DNA of 45,027 nucleotides from a bacterium (GTDB taxonomy: Bacteria; Cyanobacteriota; Vampirovibrionia; Gastranaerophilales; Gastranaerophilaceae), in contig JAGAVG010000075.1 of the NCBI GenBank assembly GCA_017942035.1, forward strand, positions 1 to 45,027, written 5' to 3'. The notes beneath the pieces are model-generated. The model was not told the DNA's origin. It saw only the letters and a list, made by a program, of their open reading frames with translations, and did no database searches. Position numbers and translations under genes: made by a program. Positions 9,101-14,300 of the stretch are shown here, piece by piece (the first letter of the stretch is position 1; every line of letters begins with the position of its first letter).

Positions 9101-9345
9101 TGTTAAGTAAAGCCGGAATGAAAAATATTCCTAACGGTAATCTTGACTTTGCTGCAATGCATTTGCAACCGGAAACTTTCCAGAAATATTTTATTGATCA
9201 ATATCATGCAAAAGCGTTTAACCCATCAGAAGTAAAATTCAATGGTAGAATTTCTACTGACGAGGTGGAAGTTCTTGCAGTTCTTCCGGATGAAATGCCG
9301 TATGTAGAAGTAATATCTGTTGAAAATATCGGGGGGGGGGGGTAA
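3160..9345 (+). CDS. Giant LysM multidomain protein, possible toxin/effector (frame ends at G12 tract)
   Basis: 2061 aa from the ATG at 3160, which has AAAGGTG 6 bases upstream; the in-frame GTG at 3151 overlaps that site and is less likely. There is no Sec signal peptide. Order of regions: degenerate EF-hand-like helices (about 35-105); Asp/Asn/Thr-rich YD-like repeats (about 160-347); a LysM domain (about 350-397, VQNGETIDAIAKKFG...), which in other proteins binds peptidoglycan; a segment with annexin-like GLGTDEQAL (about 630); a Gly/Ala-rich hydrophobic region (about 1082-1267) reminiscent of the pre-toxin membrane regions of polymorphic toxins; a coiled coil (about 1395-1457); and a C-terminal region (about 1870-2025) whose helix pattern resembles Fic/Fido proteins without their catalytic residues. 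Translation ends four Gly codons into the G12 tract at 9331. Adding one G or losing two joins it to the next frame. Function is unproven. Confidence 0.85.
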   Translation: MSVNNGNLNLGKTGKYGQIQPDNLKGGIKREQIKDPMALAIFDKLAGKDGILDDKEIAQFRQEILSAAKNEKMSKREAKNFLKDKGVDTKEIKSEDLFNFLSQIDSISENSKIERAEVITDANGKERTVLTSNGGNTVETIFDNNTSTIVSKTENEEVTEFYEDKELKRAEAKDNDGNFTTTEYQTVDGKPVKKSIHSENSDGTKIVDVTCNTSGEPVQKTVQENLTVSEYAVNGDKETLTKRTENKGLANETVSTYEYGENNTVVETKTGNGKTVKTTSVDGKPVKIEDGNKTTNITYNENGRTETMQDTDGNSAVTEFNNDGKRLEQTKTVDGKEYKVNYDGQGNTKVIVQNGETIDAIAKKFGCSPEQLKELNAATLNGKKYFNVGAEIKVPGELEADAKELKGRKSAEETKADFARDEQIRQQKAAAKREREQYYKSLGLQDHKGAGEKITGRDKNGKEFTFTKVGNATHGRTIATDKKGNIYVVSNGVILKNDWAQFTSNKKMSEDGRYAYLGSRNDGHNRQVAVTVSGQQVVMSHDGKRLDDSYVQGSDKFDMIKAQAAKAKTPEEAKAVIKNHASVSNENVVKVKGGDGKVWYFDTNTGKTVNLTKQEAAAITKEIDDAADGWFLGLGTDEQALTQANKKIDDPAVLAEINKTYEARGHKADGNYKSAYEQFLSTEIQDNEVYVLNADLVNNGAILDQDRRDEIISTNVIKYGKDAENRNAGLRAISNKTDYDNLQANAAKHNQENGIKGHFKDQDALQALLYNQTEGNAVDMDSANRALIDPNENFIEQEEINRIKAENGVYYVEQGNNKKAMQSHDSAIYAEMDKLLPNGKKVKDVAAKSDLMIAGYGNFTDEEIAKEVAYRLRMSDSTRSHASDELHNSLMDAQYAPAQSTVNSYQNAEDDAVIALQLLKNDKIMNLVKKELGADYDKITGGITQYSKGKIDFSKVTLATDTQSNLSAEQIKQNKQHVEALKRALGTTENSYRNSVDAEGFKQDFVHFIREGNIGATTRADMDNYYQIANSAAEKLELAAEGKLVDANGKHISFENAVKQFTGMNMEDLNNEYLTQQSYGEMALDLGTAVVTMPAGGAGAVKLVGTAAKLGKAAKTLSNLKGMQRMANVVEKVGKGAEKAANLKSARVLTSAAGTGLLSGSVQYGIDRANLETSVSGDTIENRAAAEVKAKSTGAYGASGAMVGGTVGNITSNLTSTTGKVAANAAGYVADVAAAQTITASVNGGDFKEGLGMTAAFTGIGYAASARAAMKGKKPAVHSTGGGFEHSIGEGKLVTREAPVTGRNEIADAEVARNIDQKHLNANQRKMVEEGLADIPTPEELAAYQKEHAYQAPTPEERAALDAHQKQVRIDYADAHKIENNAVIKSKKASAVPVAKDEAAIIKLENEIKGIDGQIKDINKKIFGAQKMGKKTVELEKQLEILKGKRFAKETELNSAQKIKKNEAPAASENQPPKQPVSEPAVKTEVPKEKYSKDVKGFVEPKNYDSMTPDELVAEYQNLKEYESTGRKWYSEPSPSGKVFKINSHDMYGNKSLVREALEKKGFKLTRTYNNKNNPNIPSYSYEKSKVSVKPNEKPVSSNETFNDGFETLVRNGKTKDFSDNDLYWAVRRLEQSGKKADAARLTELRTELSARGLKIENNELRYIDPKKQLQADYKEVLAHADDAQLEAELEVIKQAKRDAVIERLQNAGMTDEIAMLRRNGVIHSSEIQAIKDRMVLGGAAAKPKNSTISMKILKMANDNLPEINPAELCREIDNGGQAIPANYIKTSREARAYLDNAITSGAYTRDAKSYIDTINQMHDISYRGASGSDFWYNETKKIRPGVPRRGNATPINTRRNSALEMEKIAKQYGDPYRLSKEYHKVKLKNIPEEGLPMDNIPREMVDGKWRYGEGSHAYPDGTHLTSYYEQMHRTSKEAIALIESGTASEKQILEKLAEHYQYAANARPYDQINNSLFMNELNTLLSKAGMKNIPNGNLDFAAMHLQPETFQKYFIDQYHAKAFNPSEVKFNGRISTDEVEVLAVLPDEMPYVEVISVENIGGGG
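9331..9342 (+). repeat. G12 homopolymer, candidate phase-variation tract
   Basis: Twelve consecutive Gs in an AT-rich coding region, immediately followed by TAA in the current frame. With 13 or 10 Gs the frame continues without a stop through a Ser/Thr-rich linker into the 9408-10274 domain. This is the classic layout of a slipped-strand contingency site. A sequencing or assembly length error at the homopolymer gives the same picture. Confidence 0.8.
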
Positions 9346-9407
9346 AACCTCATAGCTCTTCAAAAAGCACGGCTTCACACGCCTTAGATACGCCTCAGAA
9401 GACGAAT

Positions 9408-10274
9408 TTGGCTGGTAAGAAAAACAAAGTTGAAGAACATTCAACTGTAAAAAATACTGATGAAGTTGAAGCATTATCCGCTCAAAGACCAGTTAGATCA
9501 GAAAGCAGAAAACCACTTACTGATATTCGACAGAGAGTTTTGCAAAGAATTCCAGATCCGAAACTAATTGAGCTTAAGGATTCACCGTTACAATTTTATA
9601 CAAATATAAGAGATAAATTTTATAGTAAAATAAGAGCAGGGAAAGAGCTAATATATAAACCAAGACCAAATTATAATCCAAAAGAATTTGATACTGCCCT
9701 AAATGAAGTTTCAAATGGTTTTTATGGAAAGGTTGAGGGAGCTTGGAAATACAGATATCCTCAAAATATGGATATTACAAAACCTATAACTGACAGATTG
9801 TCTCTTAATGTTTATCAAGATAAAGAGTTAATACATAAATTAGATGCCTATTTATCAGAGAATTGTCCAAATGCACATTACAAATGTGCAGGTGCAGGAA
9901 ATATAGGTTGGAACCAAAGGCATGATACAGTTACCATTTATTTTTCAAATAATTTAACACCAAAAGTCCAACAAGATATAGCAAAGTTAGCACAACCACA
10001 TACTAGAGCCAATAACAGTGCAGTAATGTTGGGAGACAAAATTTCAGATGGTGTATATCATATAGCTGAACCAACCATAGAAACAATTAAACCGTTATTA
10101 ATAAAAGCAAAACAATTAAATTTGGAACCGGAATTTTATGAATGGCTTGGATGCCCTGATTTTCACAGTGGTGCTGGTATATTCATAATAAAAAATGGTG
10201 AAAGAGTTGTTCATACAAGTCCTGGATCAGTTGAATCATTGAGACAAATGTTAAATATGTTTGAAAAAATTTAA
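9408..10274 (+). CDS. Out-of-frame C-terminal extension of the giant protein; HopA1/lyase-like effector domain
   Basis: 288 aa if counted from a TTG at 9408, but no ribosome binding site is visible and the frame is open back to the G12 tract, so this is probably the normal C-terminus of the upstream protein (total about 2371 codons when in frame). Residues after about 110 carry a pattern resembling the HopA1 family and related phosphothreonine-lyase-type domains: RLSLNV strand, ELIHKLDAYL helix, YKC, WNQRHDTVTIYF strand, then GDKISDGVYHIAEP. HopA1-like proteins include plant-pathogen effectors and lyases in lanthipeptide synthesis; the assignment here is by eye and weak. No immunity-type gene follows in the same direction. 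It could also be a decayed remnant if the tract is fixed. Confidence 0.6.
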   Translation: MAGKKNKVEEHSTVKNTDEVEALSAQRPVRSESRKPLTDIRQRVLQRIPDPKLIELKDSPLQFYTNIRDKFYSKIRAGKELIYKPRPNYNPKEFDTALNEVSNGFYGKVEGAWKYRYPQNMDITKPITDRLSLNVYQDKELIHKLDAYLSENCPNAHYKCAGAGNIGWNQRHDTVTIYFSNNLTPKVQQDIAKLAQPHTRANNSAVMLGDKISDGVYHIAEPTIETIKPLLIKAKQLNLEPEFYEWLGCPDFHSGAGIFIIKNGERVVHTSPGSVESLRQMLNMFEKI

Positions 10275-10331
10275 ACTTGTAAGGTTGCACCAAATTCTTC
10301 AAATAGGACTTCGGATTTTGCTTCAAAAAAC

Positions 10332-11354
10332 TTACGTTCTAGATGGTTCATTATAAACTTTCTTAGCTGACTGCGGGGATTTTCCCGCGCGGTCGGCGAG
10401 GAAGGTTGAGATAAACGGGATTATCACATAATACATCGTACCCAGTATTAGCACAGGTTTTGCGATATTTATTCCCTCGACATATTTATCGAGTTTCGGT
10501 GAATTCTTGTTCGCGGCTTTGAATTTTTCGATAAATCTTTCTGTCGGCTTTTTCAAAGCTCTATCCATTGCATAACCGCCTGTAACGCTTAGGCCGGTTG
10601 CGATTGCGGAATTATACATAAGCGTTTTTTTTCTGTTTTCTTTAATTTCTTTGTTTGTGTTTGTGAAATGTATAAATGCCGCGGTTCCAAGAATATCAGT
10701 AAATGACATGATGTGCATTGCAAAGTTTGTATCGTGAAATTTTTCGGACATTTTTTGTAAGGCTTCGCTATCTAAAATCTTCCCAATCCCTTTGGATAGC
10801 GGTTTTGGACTGTATCCGCAAAAAGAAGTTTCTTTTTTTGATTTCATTGCCGGTATGTTGTTATCCTGTTGTTTTGGAAAAATTTTCTTCATCATAGGCG
10901 GAATTAGATTGCTTATCATAAAGGATTTCGGTAAGACCACAAGCAGGCCTAAACCTAATTTCAAAAGCTGTGTTGCAAAAATGTAACGGGACGATTTCGT
11001 GAGTTTTTCTTCTGTTCCTTGAAATTTTTTTATCGTTGAAGGCTTGAGAAAATTTGCCGGATTTTTGCTAATTTCTTTTATTGCATTGGAAACCGGCAAG
11101 GATGCGCAAAGCATTAAAATGTAACCGATAAGACTTGATGATATTGATTTTATGCAGGCATATTGCTTGTTTTCTTTGTCTGTATTTGGGGTTGAAAGTA
11201 TGACAAGAGGGCGCGCGGCGGCTGAAAGCACCAATGATGTTCCGGCGGCAAAAAGCGCGCCGTTATCTGCCGCAAATTCTAAACCGCGTTTCAAAATCTT
11301 GTTATTGTATATCCCTTTAAAACTTATGTTATTCTGACTTTTTTCTATTTTCAC
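10332..11354 (-). CDS. Lineage-specific integral membrane protein with N-terminal SFKG motif
   Basis: 340 aa with no recognised family. After a polar N-terminus comes ISFKG (10-14), then several hydrophobic segments: about 32-55 (GALFAAGTSLVLSAAARPLVIL), 70-95, 125-150 (LLKLGLGLLVVLP), 210-230, 245-265 and 300-320 (PVLILGTMYYVIIPFI). A second Cys-containing SFCG motif lies mid-protein in a loop. Basic residues between segments suggest an inner-membrane protein. It is convergent with the giant gene (57 bp between stops) and divergent from the pilin-like gene. Function unknown; the F-x-G motif is shared with other proteins in this window. Confidence 0.75.
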   Translation of the reverse strand: MKIEKSQNNISFKGIYNNKILKRGLEFAADNGALFAAGTSLVLSAAARPLVILSTPNTDKENKQYACIKSISSSLIGYILMLCASLPVSNAIKEISKNPANFLKPSTIKKFQGTEEKLTKSSRYIFATQLLKLGLGLLVVLPKSFMISNLIPPMMKKIFPKQQDNNIPAMKSKKETSFCGYSPKPLSKGIGKILDSEALQKMSEKFHDTNFAMHIMSFTDILGTAAFIHFTNTNKEIKENRKKTLMYNSAIATGLSVTGGYAMDRALKKPTERFIEKFKAANKNSPKLDKYVEGINIAKPVLILGTMYYVIIPFISTFLADRAGKSPQSAKKVYNEPSRT

Positions 11355-11423
11355 AATCTTTATTACACTACATAAAAAATCAAAAGTAAATATTTTGTGA
11401 TTGCGAGGCGAATTTGGAACTAT

Positions 11424-11454
11424 AAAAACGCACCAAATTTTATATTTTGGTGCG
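11424..11454 (-). terminator. Terminator of the divergent mini-transcript, copy 1
   Basis: Perfect 9-bp stem CGCACCAAA (11429-11437) / TTTGGTGCG (11446-11454) followed on the minus strand by five Ts (11428-11424). It lies about 17 bases past the -10 box of the promoter at 11471-11499 and so would end a very short RNA. Confidence 0.65.
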
Positions 11455-11596
11455 AGTTTTCTATAGCCTTATTATACAATATTTTCGGACACTTTTCAAG
11501 TGGTCTTTTGTTGTTTTTTGTGAAATTTTTGAATTTTAAGAAGGTATGTTTTAGTGGATTTCAGGCCCATTCGCACCAAAATATAAATTATGGTGC
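11429..11596 (-). repeat. 168-bp pilin-upstream element, copy 1
   Basis: Same length as the copy at 28205-28372, with only about a dozen differences. Both ends are hairpins built on GCACC/GGTGC (11429-11454 and 11573-11596). Inside is a strong promoter pointing away from the pilin gene. The pilin start codon lies 42 bases beyond the element. The open frame across it on the plus strand (11397-11600) has no ribosome site and the differences between copies do not favour synonymous positions, so it is treated as non-coding. Confidence 0.8.
11471..11499 (-). promoter_or_regulatory. Promoter of the divergent mini-transcript, copy 1
   Basis: Minus strand: -35 TTGAAA (11499-11494), 17-bp spacer, -10 TATAAT (11476-11471). 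It is identical in layout to copy 2 and is followed by the terminator at 11454-11424, predicting an RNA of about 40 nt. Confidence 0.65.
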
Positions 11597-11638
11597 ATGA
11601 ATTTAAAGGATAATTTAAGAAAAATGGAGGACAAAAGT

Positions 11639-12535
11639 ATGATAAATGAAGGCAAACGAGAAATAACATGTCATGCTGAACTTGTTTCAGCATCTAATGA
11701 TACTGAGATTCCGAAACAAGTTCGGAATGACATGAACCCCTCACCCCAACCCTCTCCCACAAGGGGCGAGGGAGTAAATAGTAGGGTAGACTTTAGTCTA
11801 CCATTAATCACTGGATTGCCACGCTCACTCCGTTCGCTCGCAATGACGAAAAATGCGTTTACTTTGGCGGAAGTTTTAATCACTCTCGGTATAATCGGCA
11901 TTGTTGCGGCGATGACTATGCCTTCTTTAATTCAAAAATATCAGGAACAGGTTACGGTCACTAAGGTCAAGAAATTCTACAGTGAATTTTCTCAAGCTTA
12001 TTCTATGGCTATTATGGAAAATGGAACTCTTGATAACTGGGGACTTAAAGCTTCTGTACTTACTGAAGATGAGGATGGAAATTCCATTCACACCGATCAA
12101 TCTCTTGGGCAGTATGATAAATTTTTTGGAATAATTGAGAAATATTTAAAAAATATAAAAAAGAATAAATTTACTAATACGCTCAATGATTCGAAGAATG
12201 GATTTTATGTCCTTCCCGATGGAATGTTAATAACCGGTATGTGGCTTCAAGATCCGGAAAGGTGTAATTCTGCTCAGAATCCGGATTTTTATTGTGGGGA
12301 TTTTTATGTTTCTACAAAATATGGAAAAACTTCCTCTAGAAAAAATATTTTTTGTTTCAAAATAAGTCCTAACCGTATTGAACCGTATGGAGCTGGTGAG
12401 TCAGTATTTCGTGATTATTGTTTGAGTGGTAGAAATTATTCAAGATGCAGTGCCTGGGTAATCATGAACGGCAACATGGATTATCTGCACTGTGATGATT
12501 TGTCTTGGAGCGGCAAGCACAAATGTTCTAAATGA
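11639..12535 (+). CDS. Type IV pilin-like protein 1, with long repeat-derived leader
   Basis: Predicted prepilin or pseudopilin: hydrophobic N-terminal helix starting FTLAEVLITLGIIGIVAAMT with Glu at mature position 5, as required for prepilin-peptidase processing and pilus assembly. The residue before the cut is Ala instead of the usual Gly. The start at 11639 (298 aa) is chosen because GGAGG lies 8 bases upstream and the same site is conserved before the pilin at 44996; an earlier ATG at 11597 lies at the edge of the 168-bp element without a ribosome site. The leader is 73 residues long, and most of it is encoded by dispersed palindromic repeats. The mature part has about eight Cys and ends without the DDYPW tail seen in the other two copies. 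A short-leader start at ATG 11843 (MTKNA) has no ribosome site. Confidence 0.85.
   Translation: MINEGKREITCHAELVSASNDTEIPKQVRNDMNPSPQPSPTRGEGVNSRVDFSLPLITGLPRSLRSLAMTKNAFTLAEVLITLGIIGIVAAMTMPSLIQKYQEQVTVTKVKKFYSEFSQAYSMAIMENGTLDNWGLKASVLTEDEDGNSIHTDQSLGQYDKFFGIIEKYLKNIKKNKFTNTLNDSKNGFYVLPDGMLITGMWLQDPERCNSAQNPDFYCGDFYVSTKYGKTSSRKNIFCFKISPNRIEPYGAGESVFRDYCLSGRNYSRCSAWVIMNGNMDYLHCDDLSWSGKHKCSK
11668..11734. repeat. Dispersed palindromic repeat inside the pilin 1 leader
   Basis: Two hairpins, GCTGAA/TTCAGC and CCGAA/TTCGG, which are themselves rough inverted copies of each other and end in TGTCAT/ATGACA. It is translated in frame as part of the leader (CHAELVSASNDTEIPKQVRN). A decayed relative occurs at 28393-28437. 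Confidence 0.7.
11737..11848. repeat. Three further repeat modules inside the pilin 1 leader
   Basis: Module A (11737-11774): C-rich/G-rich hairpin coding NPSPQPSPTRGEG. Module B (11779-11802): palindrome GTAGACTTTAGTCTAC coding SRVDFSLP. Module C (11813-11848): GGATTGCC...CGCAATGACG coding GLPRSLRSLAMT. All three recur in the same order and frame in the pilin gene at 44160-44996, and module B also at 28079-28105 and 44097-44119. Confidence 0.75.
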
Positions 12536-12582
12536 TTAGTTTGCAAGTTGATCAAGCAGTGACAAACACAGTTTTTATAAAA

Positions 12583-13632
12583 TTATTGGATATTTGCGGA
12601 AAGGCATTCGCGTTCATAGTGCAATCTTTTATTCAGCGCGGAAATTCTTCCTATTATATCCTTAAACATCGGGATTGAAAGGCTTTGTTTTCCATCAGAC
12701 AGCGCATTTTCCGGATCGTTATGAACTTCTATCATCAATCCGTCAGCACCCACTACCAGAGCGGCTTTTGACATCGGTTCAATCAGGTACCTTTGGCCGG
12801 TTGCGTGGCTCGGGTCGACTATCACCGGAAGGTGGGAATATTTCTTAATAACAGGAACAGCCGTCAAATCGAGGGTGTTTCTTGTATAAGTATTATCGAA
12901 AGTTCTTATTCCGCGCTCACATAATATTACGTTCTCATTCCCGTTATACATAATATGTTCAGCGGCAAGAAGAAATTCTCTAATCGTATTTGCCGGCCCG
13001 CGTTTCAACACAACCGGCGTATTGCATTTTCCGACAGCTTTCAGAAGTTTAAAATTCTGCATATTTCTTGCACCAATCTGCACAACGTCAACGTAATCAC
13101 AAATCATCGGCAAGTCTTGAGAGTCCATAACTTCGGTTACAAGTAAAAGTCCTGTTTCCTCTTTTGCACGTGCCATAAGTTTCAGGGCCTCTTCCTCCAG
13201 TCCTTGAAAATCGTATGGGGAAGTTCGCGGTTTGAAAGCGCCGCCCCTTAAGAATTCACAGCCTGCTTCTTTTGCGGCAATCGCAACTTCAAGAAGCCCT
13301 TCATAATTGCTATCAATGGAGCAAGGGCCTACAATTCCAACGGCCGGATTGTTTCCGCCAATCTTAACCCCATTAGAAAATTCTATTACCGTATCCTCCG
13401 GTTTTCTGTCACGAGAAGCCAGACGGAATGGTTCTCTGATAGATTTAACTTCTTTTACTCCCTCTAAGGCCGAAAGTCTATCGGGTGTAATAGTTGTCTT
13501 ATCTCCAATTGCATCAATTACGGTGTGAATATCGCCTGCATGGTCTATTACATTGAATCCGTGTTCTTTGAGAAGGTTAACAACTTTTTTAATATTTTCT
13601 TCAGTAGCGTTACGCTCCATTATAATAATCAT
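12583..13632 (-). CDS. aroF: 3-deoxy-7-phosphoheptulonate (DAHP) synthase, type I beta
   Basis: First step of the shikimate pathway: phosphoenolpyruvate plus erythrose 4-phosphate gives DAHP (cytoplasm, metal-dependent). About residues 5-70 form the ferredoxin-like regulatory domain typical of the AroA-I-beta subclass and used for feedback control. The barrel then shows VGIVGPCSID, RGGAFKPRTSPYDFQG, VVQIGARNMQN, LKRGPANTIREFLLAAEHI, CERGIRTFDNTYTRNTLDL and DPSHATGQR, covering the substrate and metal sites. Length 349 aa is normal. The ATG at 13632 has AAGGA 8 bases upstream; an in-frame ATG 12 bases later is possible. It is convergent with pilin 1 and stands alone, with no other aromatic-pathway genes nearby. 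Confidence 0.95.
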   Translation of the reverse strand: MIIIMERNATEENIKKVVNLLKEHGFNVIDHAGDIHTVIDAIGDKTTITPDRLSALEGVKEVKSIREPFRLASRDRKPEDTVIEFSNGVKIGGNNPAVGIVGPCSIDSNYEGLLEVAIAAKEAGCEFLRGGAFKPRTSPYDFQGLEEEALKLMARAKEETGLLLVTEVMDSQDLPMICDYVDVVQIGARNMQNFKLLKAVGKCNTPVVLKRGPANTIREFLLAAEHIMYNGNENVILCERGIRTFDNTYTRNTLDLTAVPVIKKYSHLPVIVDPSHATGQRYLIEPMSKAALVVGADGLMIEVHNDPENALSDGKQSLSIPMFKDIIGRISALNKRLHYERECLSANIQ

Positions 13633-13695
13633 CAGCTATTTCCTTATAAATCTTCTGCGGAAAGTTTATCACAAAAAACTTAACACATCAAATAA

Positions 13696-14292
13696 CTATT
13701 GTACACGTAAATTTTTTAACATGTTTTCAGCCGGAAAATATCCCGGTAAAACTTCAAGACATATTTCAGACTCTTTAATAGCATTTTTTATATCATCTTT
13801 CTCCAAATACAATTCTGAAATAAGAAAATGTAATTCGGGGTCTTTGTAAAATTTTGTTTTTGCCTGATTGAAAAAGTATTCGGCATAATCGTAATATTTG
13901 TGATTATAAAAAACTCGTCCGATATATTTGCAGATTTCAGAATTAATAGAGCTTAAATAATCTGAGTAGTTAACAATAGTTTGGATATAATCTCCTTTAT
14001 AGTGGTTAAGAAGAATATCCAAGTCAATCTCAAAAAAGTTTCTCAGCTGAAAATATGTGGGATAATAAGAAGGATTTTTCTGAATTAATTCAACAAGAAA
14101 ATATCCCCAATGCGCTCTGATGTCCTCTTCCATAACCTTTTTGAATTCTGATTTAGCCTTAATTAAATCATCTTTCAATAGATAAAAATAACCCAATTCA
14201 ACATAATGATTGTTTTGCTTAAAAAACTCCTGACATCTGTCTAAATCAGATGTCAAGAGTTCGTTTTGAGCCTGTATATAATTCATATCCAT
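13696..14292 (-). CDS. TPR-repeat protein, cytoplasmic
   Basis: 198 aa with no signal peptide. Tetratricopeptide-like helix pairs are visible at about 24-55 (YVELGYFYLLKDDLIKAKSEFKKVM) and 120-185 (EICKYIGRVFYNHKYYDYAEYFFNQA, then PELHFLISELYLEKDDIKNAIKESE). Such repeats bind other proteins; no enzymatic motif is present. It starts 8 bp after the stop of the exported TPR protein gene upstream, so the two are probably co-transcribed and may act together. The partner is unknown. Confidence 0.75.
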   Translation of the reverse strand: MDMNYIQAQNELLTSDLDRCQEFFKQNNHYVELGYFYLLKDDLIKAKSEFKKVMEEDIRAHWGYFLVELIQKNPSYYPTYFQLRNFFEIDLDILLNHYKGDYIQTIVNYSDYLSSINSEICKYIGRVFYNHKYYDYAEYFFNQAKTKFYKDPELHFLISELYLEKDDIKNAIKESEICLEVLPGYFPAENMLKNLRVQ

Positions 14293-14300
14293 TAAAATTA

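Noticed and set aside
9226-9474. Antisense frame spanning the G12 tract
   Set aside because: It crosses the homopolymer as a Pro run; no start signal, and the plus-strand frames explain the region better.
11397-11600. Similar peptides encoded across both 168-bp elements (also 28195-28416)
   Set aside because: The similarity is due to the DNA repeat. The frames use weak starts without ribosome sites, differences are mostly non-synonymous, and the conserved parts are promoter and hairpin boxes on the other strand.
11668-11734. Possible CRISPR-like or insertion-sequence ends in the repeat cluster
   Set aside because: Repeats are not regularly spaced, spacers are absent and no transposase or Cas gene is nearby; they fit dispersed palindromic repeats.
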